Below, piece by piece: positions 1 through 7,635 of a stretch of DNA of 9,110 nt (positions are counted from its first letter, which is position 1; each line of letters begins with the position of its first letter). The notes below the pieces were generated by a model. The model had not been told where the DNA came from. It did no database searches and worked only from the letters and a program-made list of their open reading frames with translations. The stretch comes from Candidatus Hydrogenedentota bacterium (GTDB lineage: Bacteria > Hydrogenedentota > Hydrogenedentia > Hydrogenedentiales > GCA-2746185), in the NCBI GenBank assembly GCA_012965445.1, contig DTSJ01000318.1:1-9110 (forward strand), given 5' to 3'. The position numbers and the translations under genes are program-made.

Positions 1-24
1 CAAGTGTCTTCGCTCGATCACAGA

Positions 25-42
25 CTATAGTAAGTACTATAG
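25..42. promoter_or_regulatory. 18-bp near-palindrome upstream of the first gene
   Basis: CTATAGTA (25-32) and TACTATAG (35-42) form a perfect 8-bp inverted repeat around an AG centre. It ends 23 bp before the ATG at 66. The tight symmetry and position suit an operator for a dimeric regulator. The 2-base centre makes it a poor RNA hairpin and there is no T-run after it. No convincing -35/-10 pair could be placed around it. A regulatory role is inference. Confidence 0.35.
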
Positions 43-53
43 CATAGAATGTC

Positions 54-58
54 GGGAG
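54..58 (+). promoter_or_regulatory. Ribosome binding site of the 66-869 gene
   Basis: GGGAG lies 7 bases before the ATG at 66, which is normal Shine-Dalgarno spacing. It supports that ATG as the start, ahead of the later in-frame ATG encoding Met29. Confidence 0.6.
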
Positions 59-65
59 AAATTTC

Positions 66-869
66 ATGATTCGACTGGTTTCCATTTTTGCTGGTACATT
101 GCTCATTGGCGTCGTGATAGGTAGCCTGCTCCAGCCTCCTCGAACGACCATGAGCAACCACGATAAGCGAAGCACGGACTCCCCCGCTCCCAACCCGTTC
201 TATCAGGATTCTCTTGACGCAAAGGAATCCGTGATCGCTGATCTGACCGAAGAGAACAAGCGCCTTGCCGATTACGTCAGTACGCTGGAAGCAGAAGTGT
301 CAGTAGCCGCAGAACAGCAGGTAACAACGGATGCTGTGTTCGAAGTCACCAGCGAACCTCCTGTTTCGGATGCCAGTCCAGACTCGGAAACTCGTAGGCG
401 ACGACGCAGCTGGGACCCAGAGGGCGAGGAAGGACGCGCGCGACGAGAGGACTTCGTTAATCAAATGCGTGCAAATATGCTCGATGTGTGGGACGGAGAA
501 TGGGAAAACGCGTCGCCTGAGTCGCAGGAGCGCATTTCGGCAATTGCAAAATATCAACAGGATCTCATGGACATTCGCGGCGAGATTCGCGGCGCGGAAA
601 CGGATGAGGAGCGCCAAGTGATTTTTGAAGAAATGAATGCTACCCGCAACGCGCTGAACCAGACGCTGAAAGAGGAGCAAAACGCTAAACTGGGCGCGCT
701 GGCCGAAAAGTATGGAGTTAAGGATGAAGCAGACGTCGCGGCGTTCATTCGCGAAACACAGAAAACAATTAGGAGTCCTGCATTCCAGACGAACGCTTCG
801 CGAGGCGGCAGAAGCGGCGGCGGATTCAGCGGTGGCCGAAATACCAATACGCAACAAGAAGAAAGATAG
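66..869 (+). CDS. Membrane-anchored coiled-coil protein of unknown function
   Basis: I do not recognise this 267-residue protein. It starts with an uncleaved-looking hydrophobic anchor (residues about 4-22, after Met-Ile-Arg). A polar linker follows, then a short heptad-like coiled coil (about 50-83) rich in Glu, Leu and Lys. A Ser/Pro/Glu-rich stretch leads to five consecutive Arg (110-114). A charged, mostly helical domain (about 125-235) comes next, and the protein ends in a Gly/Arg/Ser-rich tail (245-258) with a polar QQEER end. The anchor and charge pattern suggest one N-terminal membrane helix with the rest on the far side of the membrane. The helical region loosely recalls small periplasmic LTXXQ/Spy-like proteins, but no diagnostic motif is present, so I do not assign it there. 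A Shine-Dalgarno supports the start. It is 176 bp from the next gene and may be a separate transcript. Confidence 0.8.
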   Translation: MIRLVSIFAGTLLIGVVIGSLLQPPRTTMSNHDKRSTDSPAPNPFYQDSLDAKESVIADLTEENKRLADYVSTLEAEVSVAAEQQVTTDAVFEVTSEPPVSDASPDSETRRRRRSWDPEGEEGRARREDFVNQMRANMLDVWDGEWENASPESQERISAIAKYQQDLMDIRGEIRGAETDEERQVIFEEMNATRNALNQTLKEEQNAKLGALAEKYGVKDEADVAAFIRETQKTIRSPAFQTNASRGGRSGGGFSGGRNTNTQQEER

Positions 870-975
870 CGACCAGTCGCCAATAGTCTGAGTGTGCGAC
901 GTTCTGGTTAGGTATGACATCGACAAACAGACGACTCCGCGTTAAACAGGGGAAAACTCCAGCATTCCCGATCAG

Positions 976-1027
976 TTGTATGACCGCATCCATTGTTGTA
1001 AAATGACACAAATTGGTGGTTGCAACC
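976..1027 (+). promoter_or_regulatory. Candidate promoter and 10-bp palindrome before the cytochrome/DUF1501 pair
   Basis: The 870-1045 gap holds a possible sigma70-type promoter: TTGTAT (976-981), a 17-base spacer, then TAAAAT (999-1004), which matches the -10 consensus at 5 of 6 bases. The -35 matches at only 3 of 6. The predicted start is near 1011, giving a leader of about 35 bases. Just inside that leader is a perfect 10-bp palindrome, GGTTGCAACC (1018-1027), where a repressor could act. A good Shine-Dalgarno is missing before the ATG at 1046; the nearest candidate is AGGT at 1032-1035. Nothing else recognisable is in the gap. The assignment rests on motif reading only. Confidence 0.35.
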
Positions 1028-1045
1028 CTCTAGGTATTTTTTCGA

Positions 1046-2713
1046 ATGATGTATTTTCGCTTCTTCGCGTTTATGGTCGCACTGGCCTACGTAAATTTCC
1101 AATACGCTTACTCCGACGATCCCCCTGATCTGCAAAGTCAGATTAGCTCGCTGCAACAGCGACTCAACGCGATTCAACTCGGATACTCCCGAATTGCGGA
1201 GACGCTGGAATCCGAAGAAGACCAGAACGACTTTTTCCTCCAGGCCGTTTTGCCGATTTTCGAATCTCGCTGTTTTGAATGCCATACAGAGACAAAACAA
1301 AAGGGTGAATTACGGCTTGACACCCTGGAGCTTATGCTTGAGGGCGGCGAAACGGAGCCGGCCGTAGTTCCCGGTTCGCCGGATGAAAGTCTTTTTATTC
1401 GAGCGATACGGCATACCGAAGAACTCAAGATGCCGGAGAAACAGAAACTTCCCCAGGGCGAAATTGACATTCTGACAGCTTGGGTTGCCATTGGTACACC
1501 GTGGCCGAAGACCCAAACCCCTTCTCCAGCGCCACAACCCGCCGCGGTTCCAACAGCCGTCATAAAGGCAAAGGAAGTTCCCAAAATAACACTCGCGCTG
1601 GAAAAGGGGACACCGATTTCTTTTACACGCGACATCCGACCCATTTTGTCGGACAACTGTTCTGCCTGCCACGGCCCGGATGATAAAAAGCGTAAAGCAA
1701 AGCTACGCTTCGATGTGGAAGCAGCCGCCTTCGCCGATTTGCCCTCCGGTCGTCGCGCAATCGTACCGGGAGACCTGGAAAACAGTCAGATTTTTCAGCG
1801 GATCGCGGCCCACAATGCGGATGACGTGATGCCGCCGTCGGACTTCAGGAAGTCGTTGACGCAGGAGCAGATCGAATTGATCGGTCGATGGATTCTTCAA
1901 GGAGCCGAATGGGAATCTCATTGGGCATTTACGCCGCCTGAACGTCCAGCACCTCCGGTCGTTCAGACAGTCGACAAGGTAGATTACGATATCGACCGAT
2001 TCGTCTTGAGTAAAATTGAGGAACAGGGATTGATTCCGAACGAGCCCGCAGACCGACGTACACTGATTCGCCGCCTGACTCTGGATCTGACGGGCCTCCC
2101 CCCCACTCCTCAAGAAATCAGTGCATTTGTGGAAGACACCCATATCGATGCCTACGAACAAGTCGTTGATCGTCTTCTGGCTTCGCCGCGCTATGGCGAA
2201 CACATGACGAGAACATGGCTCGATGCCGCCCGATACGCTGACACAAACGGTTACCACATTGACAACGAACGCAACATGTGGCGGTGGCGTGACTGGGTGA
2301 TCGATGCGTTTAACAGCAACAAGCCCTTCGATGAATTCACCATCGAACAGTTGGCAGGTGATTTGCTCGACAATCCTACCGAAGATCAACGCATCGCGAC
2401 GGGTTTCAACCGCAACCACATGGTCAATTTTGAAGGAGGCGCGATCCCGGAGGAGTACCGTATACAGTATGTGTCAGATCGTCTCGACACCACGGCGACG
2501 GTCTGGCTGGGGCTGACGCTGGCATGCGCGAAATGCCACGAACACAAGTACGATCCCATCTCGCAAAAGGAATATTACGAGATGTTCGCATTCTTCAATA
2601 CTGTGGACGAATCTGGATTGGACGGGAATACGCCGTCAGGCAACGCCAAACCTTTGATAAAGGCCCCATACGAATCACATAGGGTGAATCTGCGGCAGTC
2701 GAGGCGAAACTGA
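1046..2713 (+). CDS. Planctomycete cytochrome c / DUF1549 protein, N-terminal part (frame-broken)
   Basis: This is the first 555 codons of a PSCyt1-PSCyt2-PSD1 family protein. A signal peptide (about 1-22) is followed by a short coiled coil (26-57). Two cytochrome c-like PSCyt1 domains come next. The first has heme motif CFECH at 76-80 and likely axial Met129; the second has CSACH at 205-209 and likely Met262. A Pro/Ala-rich linker (152-180) joins them. DUF1549 (about 311-525) follows, with the typical RRLTLDLTGLPPTP and WLDAARYADTNGYH blocks and a third CxxCH (CAKCH, 494-498). The signal peptide and heme motifs place it outside the cytoplasm. The frame ends in an unrelated tail after about residue 546, and the homology resumes in the next frame from 2683, so this is not the natural end. 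The electron partner and substrate of the family are unknown. The start has two adjacent ATGs (1046 and 1049). Confidence 0.9.
   Translation: MMYFRFFAFMVALAYVNFQYAYSDDPPDLQSQISSLQQRLNAIQLGYSRIAETLESEEDQNDFFLQAVLPIFESRCFECHTETKQKGELRLDTLELMLEGGETEPAVVPGSPDESLFIRAIRHTEELKMPEKQKLPQGEIDILTAWVAIGTPWPKTQTPSPAPQPAAVPTAVIKAKEVPKITLALEKGTPISFTRDIRPILSDNCSACHGPDDKKRKAKLRFDVEAAAFADLPSGRRAIVPGDLENSQIFQRIAAHNADDVMPPSDFRKSLTQEQIELIGRWILQGAEWESHWAFTPPERPAPPVVQTVDKVDYDIDRFVLSKIEEQGLIPNEPADRRTLIRRLTLDLTGLPPTPQEISAFVEDTHIDAYEQVVDRLLASPRYGEHMTRTWLDAARYADTNGYHIDNERNMWRWRDWVIDAFNSNKPFDEFTIEQLAGDLLDNPTEDQRIATGFNRNHMVNFEGGAIPEEYRIQYVSDRLDTTATVWLGLTLACAKCHEHKYDPISQKEYYEMFAFFNTVDESGLDGNTPSGNAKPLIKAPYESHRVNLRQSRRN
2680..2713 (+). 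other. Frameshift site joining the two halves of the large cytochrome protein
   Basis: The upstream frame reads through the DUF1549 end and runs to TGA at 2711-2713. The downstream frame opens after TAG at 2680-2682 and continues with family-like sequence without a start codon until 2842. The switch must therefore fall within this interval. Adding one G to the GGG at 2682-2684 gives a smooth junction, [15 protein letters not shown], leading into a helical linker. No slippery heptamer and no obvious downstream pseudoknot were seen. A sequencing or assembly error, or a real one-base deletion, fits better than programmed frameshifting. Confidence 0.85.
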
Positions 2714-5070
2714 GCGAAGCCAAGAGCGATCTGTATGCGCCTGTCAGAAAGCTCGACAAGGCATTCGAAAAATGGAAGAGCAAGTGGGCCAAAACGGTAA
2801 AGAATCACTGGACAGCTCTGAAACCAGAAAACCCGTCGGCAATGCAAGGTAGCACGTTGACAATCCTGAAAGACGACTCGGTACTCGCGAGCGGTACAAC
2901 CCCTGCAAAAGAAACCTACACAATTGAGGCGACGACCAAGGCATCAAAGATCCGCGCAGTTCAACTCGAAGCGCTACTCGACGATTCATGGAACGGTAAG
3001 CTGGGCCGTTCTTCAAACGGAAATTTCGTACTCACTGAATTCGAGTTGGAGTATGCCGACGAGGATTCACCGGACGTGTACAAGAAAGTCTCTTTCATGA
3101 GCGCGAAGGTAGATACGGATCAGCGGGACTATCGGATCGCGAAAGCAATTGATGGAAATACGGAGACGGGCTGGGCGCCGAATGGTCACGAAGTTGATGG
3201 TAAACGCACTGCGGTATTCGTCGCATCAGAGCCTTTTGGAAATGGAAAGGTTACGAAGCTGCGCATCAAACTCGCGCAAAATGATTCAAAGAATGCTGAG
3301 CATTTGATCGGTCGCTTCCGAGTCTCGGTTACAGAAGATCCGTCCTGGGGCGTTGTATCGCAAAATCCTTGGAAAATAAGCGGCCCCTACGTCGCCGAAG
3401 ACAAAGATGAAGCAGGAGACAAAGATTTTTTATCACCCGACAAACTGGACCTCGATACCTTATATCCAGATGGACGGGCAAAGTGGAGCAAACTGGTTCC
3501 CGAAGTAGCCGAAGAGGCTGTGCGCGAGATTGACGGCGGTCTAGGGGCTTCCTATTTGTACCGGAATCTGGAATCACCCGTAGCACGAACTCTGAAGTTG
3601 AAGCTCGGCGCGGGCGAAGCTCTGAAAATATGGCTGAACGGCGAACTCGTGCTGGACTCGGATGATCGGAAGAAACTGCGCGAGAACGAAGTAATGGCCT
3701 CGCTGGACTTGAAAGAAGGCCGGAATGATGTCTTGCTCAAGGTAATTTCCTTCGGCTCAACATCTCGTTTCCTCTTCGATATCACTAGGGAAGAGGTCGG
3801 GGCTCTCGACTACAATATACTTCTGCTTCTCGCCAAGCCGAAATCGGAGTGGACGAATGCGGAAGAGGAGTACGCCAAGCGAGAGTATCGTTCTACGCAT
3901 TGGGACCAATGGGACGAACGGTCAAGTGTCCTCGCCAAAATTGAAGGAGAAAAAGCTCAGCTCGAAAAAGACACTCCGATGACAATGGTCATGGGCGAGA
4001 TGGGGACACCGCGTGAAACTTTTATCCTGAACCGCGGGGACTATGATAACCCGACGGAAAAAGTTACGGCCAATACTCCGGCCTTTCTAAGTCGACTGCC
4101 TGACGACGCCCCGAAGAATCGGCTCGGCCTCGCCAGGTGGTTGGTTTCCGAAGACAACCCCCTCACGTCACGCGTAACGGTCAACCGCATGTGGACGCGC
4201 TTCTTTGGAACAGGGTTGGTCGCGACGCCAGAGGACTTCGGTTCGCAGGGTCAATGGCCCACACACCCGGAACTACTGGATTGGCTGGCCGCTGAATTCG
4301 TGGAAAGCGGATGGGACGTGAAGGCCCTTCAACGGCTGATTTTGATGTCCTCGACCTACAGACAATCCTCCAAAGTCTCGCGCGAGGTCTACGCGAAAGA
4401 TCCGGAGAACAAATACCTTGCGCGAGCAGCGCGGTTCCGCGTTGACGCTGAAGTAGTACGTGACAGTGCTTTGGCGGTCTCCGGCCTACTCGTCCATCGT
4501 AAAGGCGGCAAGAGTGTTCTCCCCTATCAGCCCCCCGGTTTGTGGCAGGAGGTCGGGTACGGAGGCAATTTCACCGCGCAGATTTTCAAACAGGATGAAG
4601 GCGAAGGTCTTTTCCGACGCAGTATGTATACATTTTGGAAACGCACGAGTCCCCCGCCAAGCATGATGGTTTTCGACGCGCCCAACCGGGAAACCTGTAC
4701 CGTACAGCGTAACCGTTCGAACACGCCTCTTCAGGCATTGACACTAATGAATGATCCACAGTTCGTGGAGGCGGCGCGTGGCCTGGCGCAACGGATTCTC
4801 GAACAAGGCGGCGAGTCCACAGCCGAACGAATCAGTTTCGCATTCGAACTGGCGACGGCGCGTCCGGCTTCGGAACGCGAAATTGCGATTCTCACCGATA
4901 TCTACGATAGCCAAATCGTACGCTTCAGTGCAGAGGAATCTGGGTTCGACAAACTACTCGAAGTCGGCGATTCGAGTTACAACCAGGACTTGGACAAGCG
5001 AGTTCTGGCTACCTGGATCGTCGTCGCAAGTACAATACTGAATATGGACGAGACGATAACGCGCAGTTAG
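2683..5070 (+). CDS. DUF1553 (PSD1) protein with beta-sandwich insert, C-terminal part of the cytochrome protein
   Basis: This is the continuation of the 1046-2713 gene; the joined product is about 1341 residues. The frame is open from 2683, but the first ATG is at 2842 and has no Shine-Dalgarno, so independent translation is unlikely. Counting from that ATG, residues 4-72 and 78-165 look like discoidin-type segments with the family phrases [14 protein letters not shown] and [14 protein letters not shown]. Residues 247-313 look like another beta-sandwich ([15 protein letters not shown]), perhaps carbohydrate-binding. DUF1553 runs from about 424 to 690, with [34 protein letters not shown] and [19 protein letters not shown]. 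These phrases identify the family firmly. The catalytic role, if any, is not established. It ends at TAG 5068-5070, 44 bp before the DUF1501 start, so the two genes are probably one operon. Confidence 0.9.
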   Translation, partial: GESAAVEAKLSEAKSDLYAPVRKLDKAFEKWKSKWAKTVKNHWTALKPENPSAMQGSTLTILKDDSVLASGTTPAKETYTIEATTKASKIRAVQLEALLDDSWNGKLGRSSNGNFVLTEFELEYADEDSPDVYKKVSFMSAKVDTDQRDYRIAKAIDGNTETGWAPNGHEVDGKRTAVFVASEPFGNGKVTKLRIKLAQNDSKNAEHLIGRFRVSVTEDPSWGVVSQNPWKISGPYVAEDKDEAGDKDFLSPDKLDLDTLYPDGRAKWSKLVPEVAEEAVREIDGGLGASYLYRNLESPVARTLKLKLGAGEALKIWLNGELVLDSDDRKKLRENEVMASLDLKEGRNDVLLKVISFGSTSRFLFDITREEVGALDYNILLLLAKPKSEWTNAEEEYAKREYRSTHWDQWDERSSVLAKIEGEKAQLEKDTPMTMVMGEMGTPRETFILNRGDYDNPTEKVTANTPAFLSRLPDDAPKNRLGLARWLVSEDNPLTSRVTVNRMWTRFFGTGLVATPEDFGSQGQWPTHPELLDWLAAEFVESGWDVKALQRLILMSSTYRQSSKVSREVYAKDPENKYLARAARFRVDAEVVRDSALAVSGLLVHRKGGKSVLPYQPPGLWQEVGYGGNFTAQIFKQDEGEGLFRRSMYTFWKRTSPPPSMMVFDAPNRETCTVQRNRSNTPLQALTLMNDPQFVEAARGLAQRILEQGGESTAERISFAFELATARPASEREIAILTDIYDSQIVRFSAEESGFDKLLEVGDSSYNQDLDKRVLATWIVVASTILNMDETITRS

Positions 5071-5100
5071 TGTTCTCGCATACTTTAGAACGGGGAAAGA

Positions 5101-5106
5101 AGGAAG
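5101..5106 (+). promoter_or_regulatory. Ribosome binding site that fixes the DUF1501 start
   Basis: AGGAAG lies 8 bases before the ATG at 5115. This favours 5115 over a GTG at 5070 that overlaps the upstream stop codon (TAGTG). The ATG start also puts the twin-arginine motif at residues 13-14, where a Tat signal normally sits. Confidence 0.65.
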
Positions 5107-5114
5107 AATCGACC

Positions 5115-6557
5115 ATGGATCCACTGTTTGAAGCAGAACAAATGATCAACCGACGACAATTTTTTGGGCGCGCCAGTGCCGGTATCGGCGTGGCGGCACT
5201 GGCTTCGATAATGGGCAATGGACAGGCCAGCGCGGCGAGCGGCGTGGTACCCAAACTGCATTTTGCTCCGAAAGCGAAGCGGGTCATCTATCTGTTCCAA
5301 TCCGGTGGGCCCTCGCAGATAGATCTCCTCGATCACAAGCCCCGAATGCGCGATCTTCAGGGGACGGAACTGCCAGACTCGATTCGGAACGGACAGCGAA
5401 TAACCGGGATGACCTCCGGACAGAAATCGCTTCCGGTCGCATCAAGTTTATTCAACTTCAAGCAGCACGGCGAAAGTGGTACGTGGATTAGCGAGCTTCT
5501 CCCCCACACCGCCAAGATCGTAGACGATATCTGTATTGTCAAAACGCTCAACACCGAAGCGATCAATCACGATCCCGGCATCACCTATCTCCAGACCGGT
5601 TCACAACAGCCTGGACGACCATCCCTGGGCGCGTGGATGAGCTACGGTCTGGGCAGCGAAAACAAGGATCTTCCAGGATTTATCGTACTGATATCACATG
5701 GAAGCTCAAAGCGGGATGCGCAGGCACTGTTTCAGCGTCTATGGGGGGCCGGTTTCCTGCCCTCCGAACATCAAGGCGTCAACTTTCGCGCAGCAACGGA
5801 TCCAGTGCTGTATCTGACCAACCCTCCGGGAATCGACAAACAGACAAGAAGACAGATGCTCGACGGGCTCGCAAAGCTGAACGATATCCAATACCAGGAA
5901 TTTTCCGATCCCGAGATACTTGCAAGAATCTCCCAATATGAAATGGCCTACAGAATGCAGGCCTCTGTGCCCGACTTGACCGATCTTTCCGACGAACCAG
6001 AGAGTACTTTCGAGCTATACGGCGAGGACGCGCGCAAACCGGGTACCTACGCGGCAAATTGTCTCTTGGCCCGGCGCATGGCCGAGCGCGATGTACGGTT
6101 CATACAACTCTACCACCGTGGCTGGGATCAACATGGCGATCTCCCGCGCGACATCCGACTCCAATCCAAAGACGTGGACCAGAGTTCTGCGGCCCTTGTA
6201 GCCGACCTAAAACAGCGAGGACTGCTGGATGATACGCTCGTAATTTGGGCCGGCGAATTCGGGCGTACTATTTATTGTCAGGGAGCCTTGCGTCAGGATA
6301 ACTATGGACGCGATCACCACGGGCGCTCGTACAGCATCTGGATGGCAGGCGGTGGAATCAAAGGCGGCATGACCTACGGCGAAACGGACGACTTCTGCTA
6401 CAACATCGTCGAGAACCCAGTGCACGTACATGATCTGAATGCGACCATTTTACATCTGATGGGAATAGATCACGAGAGGCTGACCCGCAAGTATCAGGGG
6501 CGCGATTTCCGTCTGACAGACGTGCATGGGAAAGTGGTCCACGACATCCTCGCCTAA
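5115..6557 (+). CDS. DUF1501 family protein, Tat-exported, alkaline phosphatase/sulfatase-like fold
   Basis: This 480-residue protein matches the planctomycete DUF1501 family at its usual length. It begins with a Tat signal, [20 protein letters not shown] (12-31), with a likely cleavage after ASA near residue 40, so it is exported folded, perhaps with bound metal. Family blocks follow: [20 protein letters not shown] (56-75), [20 protein letters not shown] (151-170), [10 protein letters not shown] (333-342), WAGEFGRT (378-385), [20 protein letters not shown] (398-417) and [15 protein letters not shown] (436-450). The Asp and His residues at 152-153, 338-340, 400-402 and 437-440 are plausible metal ligands by analogy with the alkaline phosphatase superfamily, which DUF1501 resembles. 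The substrate is unknown. The gene sits directly behind the cytochrome/DUF1553 gene, the standard partner arrangement. Its stop faces the - strand gene across 15 bp with no visible terminator hairpin. Confidence 0.93.
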   Translation: MDPLFEAEQMINRRQFFGRASAGIGVAALASIMGNGQASAASGVVPKLHFAPKAKRVIYLFQSGGPSQIDLLDHKPRMRDLQGTELPDSIRNGQRITGMTSGQKSLPVASSLFNFKQHGESGTWISELLPHTAKIVDDICIVKTLNTEAINHDPGITYLQTGSQQPGRPSLGAWMSYGLGSENKDLPGFIVLISHGSSKRDAQALFQRLWGAGFLPSEHQGVNFRAATDPVLYLTNPPGIDKQTRRQMLDGLAKLNDIQYQEFSDPEILARISQYEMAYRMQASVPDLTDLSDEPESTFELYGEDARKPGTYAANCLLARRMAERDVRFIQLYHRGWDQHGDLPRDIRLQSKDVDQSSAALVADLKQRGLLDDTLVIWAGEFGRTIYCQGALRQDNYGRDHHGRSYSIWMAGGGIKGGMTYGETDDFCYNIVENPVHVHDLNATILHLMGIDHERLTRKYQGRDFRLTDVHGKVVHDILA

Positions 6558-6572
6558 AGTCATCCCGAAAGA

Positions 6573-7067
6573 CTAATCAGCCGCCGCCGATTCCTCCCGT
6601 TCCACACCGTAGTATTGCTCATATGCCTTCCGAATATCAGCTACACTGCACAGAAACGGCGATACGCTGAGTCCTGTCATGTTGGCGACCTCATCGATCG
6701 TCCTCCAGTCAATCGGGCAGACCATGCCAAGCGTGAGCATTCTCCCCATTTTGTCGACCGGAAATACTTCGTGCTCGATTGCAAACTCTTTCGGGACCAG
6801 TTCGTAGACTTCAGGAGTCAAATTGTAATTCGAAAGTACGATTGCAGCCGTGTTCGGCTGATTGCCCATGAATCGCTCAAAGGTTTCGATATCAAGAAAT
6901 CCGCAGTCGATCATGATATCGACAATTTTACCGCCGTCACGCTTCTGAATGGACAGTGCCTCCGCAACATGTGACTCATCGAGGAGTCCTTCCTCGACGA
7001 GGAGTTCTCCGATTCGTTTCTTGATCCTCTGCAAGCCGTCAGGACCCGGCGAACTTTTTGTACTCAT
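6573..7067 (-). CDS. Stand-alone MshEN (type II secretion ATPase N-terminal) domain protein
   Basis: This is a 164-residue protein made almost entirely of one MshEN/T2SSE_N domain, without the ATPase that usually follows in GspE, PilB and MshE. Two 24-residue motifs are separated by five residues. The first (18-41, RIGELLVEEGLLDESHVAEA...Q) fits the c-di-GMP-binding consensus known from MshE (R-L-G start, Leu/Gly spacing, final Gln). The second (47-70) keeps the spacing but has K-I-V where R-L-G is expected. The rest (71-153) matches the remaining lobe (LSNYNLTPEVYELVPKEFA, LTLGMVCPIDWRTIDEV, IRKAYEQYYG). It is probably a cytoplasmic sensory or adaptor protein; c-di-GMP binding is inference. 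I chose the ATG at 7067 because AAGGGA lies 10 bases upstream; an in-frame ATG at 7112 would add 15 residues but lacks a ribosome site. It follows the CBS gene by 85 bp in the same direction. Confidence 0.82.
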   Translation of the reverse strand: MSTKSSPGPDGLQRIKKRIGELLVEEGLLDESHVAEALSIQKRDGGKIVDIMIDCGFLDIETFERFMGNQPNTAAIVLSNYNLTPEVYELVPKEFAIEHEVFPVDKMGRMLTLGMVCPIDWRTIDEVANMTGLSVSPFLCSVADIRKAYEQYYGVEREESAAAD

Positions 7068-7152
7068 CGTATGAAAATCCCTTATCGTTGATCCAGAATG
7101 GGAAGCGGTCATCTGCTAGGGTAGAACATTCTGCGACGGCTGGTCAATCCCC

Positions 7153-7593
7153 TTAGCCGCCGGGCGCATCGTTGAGGTAGGCCTCGAGATTTTGAAGCCC
7201 GTTCAGCAGATCCTTGATTTTGTCGTGAAGCAGGCGTCGAATGGTGAGAATGCCTACCACCTGTTCGTCATCATTTATGATGGGAAGATGAGACACCTGA
7301 TAAACCTGGATGCAGTGAATCGTGGCATCAAGCGATTGATCCTCTTCAATAGTAACGACATCCGTAGTCATTACGTCAGCGATGAGAGTTGTGGAAGGGT
7401 CAAGACCCGGTCGTACGATTTTGGTCATGACATCCCGATCCGTGAAAATTCCTGCAATTTTTTTTTCGGGCGTCAATACCAATGCGGCGCCGATATGCTC
7501 GTCGATCATGCGACCAATTACATGCTCTACTGTCTCTGTGCCGTCCATGAGCAAAAGCGGGTAGCGTTGCCGGACAAAATGCTTAAGTGTCAT
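7153..7593 (-). CDS. Tandem CBS-domain protein
   Basis: This is a 146-residue protein consisting of one CBS pair (Bateman module) and nothing else. CBS1 spans about residues 5-60 and includes the signature IAGIFTDRDVMTKIV (46-60). CBS2 spans about 73-127, with DVMTTDVVTIEEDQSLDAT (73-91) and SHLPIINDDEQVVGILTIRR (101-120). A short helical tail (LLNGLQNLEAYL) ends it. CBS pairs commonly bind AMP, ATP, NAD or S-adenosylmethionine and control a partner, so this is likely a cytoplasmic ligand sensor; the ligand cannot be read from the sequence. No membrane segment or catalytic domain is present. The ATG at 7593 is preferred because GGAAGG sits 7 bases upstream. An in-frame GTG at 7653 would lie upstream of the likely -10 box (7636-7641). 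It probably shares a transcript with the MshEN gene 85 bp downstream. Confidence 0.92.
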   Translation of the reverse strand: MTLKHFVRQRYPLLLMDGTETVEHVIGRMIDEHIGAALVLTPEKKIAGIFTDRDVMTKIVRPGLDPSTTLIADVMTTDVVTIEEDQSLDATIHCIQVYQVSHLPIINDDEQVVGILTIRRLLHDKIKDLLNGLQNLEAYLNDAPGG

Positions 7594-7603
7594 CTCGCAG
7601 CCT
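7594..7603 (-). promoter_or_regulatory. Ribosome binding site fixing the CBS gene start
   Basis: On the - strand GGAAGG precedes the ATG at 7593 with a 7-base spacer. It is the best ribosome site near any candidate start of this gene and excludes the 20-residue N-terminal extension from the GTG at 7653. Confidence 0.6.
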
Positions 7604-7635
7604 TCCGTAGTTCCGCAACTTTTAGAACCGATTGC

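Noticed and set aside
869..880. GCGAC-CA-GTCGC inverted repeat right at the stop of the first gene, as a possible terminator.
   Set aside because: The arms are 5 bp with a 2-base loop and no T-run follows.
914..1006. A 30-codon open frame (ATG to TGA) in the gap before the cytochrome gene.
   Set aside because: It has no properly spaced ribosome site and no recognisable domain, and it overlaps the likely promoter of the next gene.
2680..2713. Programmed ribosomal frameshifting as the cause of the frame break.
   Set aside because: No slippery heptamer of the X-XXY-YYZ type and no clear downstream stem are visible in the overlap of the two frames; a one-base loss in GGG explains it more simply.
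5070..5114. A GTG at 5070 overlapping the previous stop (TAGTG), which could extend the DUF1501 protein by 15 residues through translational coupling.
   Set aside because: A well-spaced AGGAAG before the ATG at 5115, and the usual position of the Tat motif and family N-terminus, favour the ATG.
7094..7133. Inverted repeat CAGAATG / CATTCTG between the CBS and MshEN genes, as a possible terminator or processing hairpin.
   Set aside because: The arms are only 7 bp, the loop is 26 bases, and no T-run follows; this is easily expected by chance.
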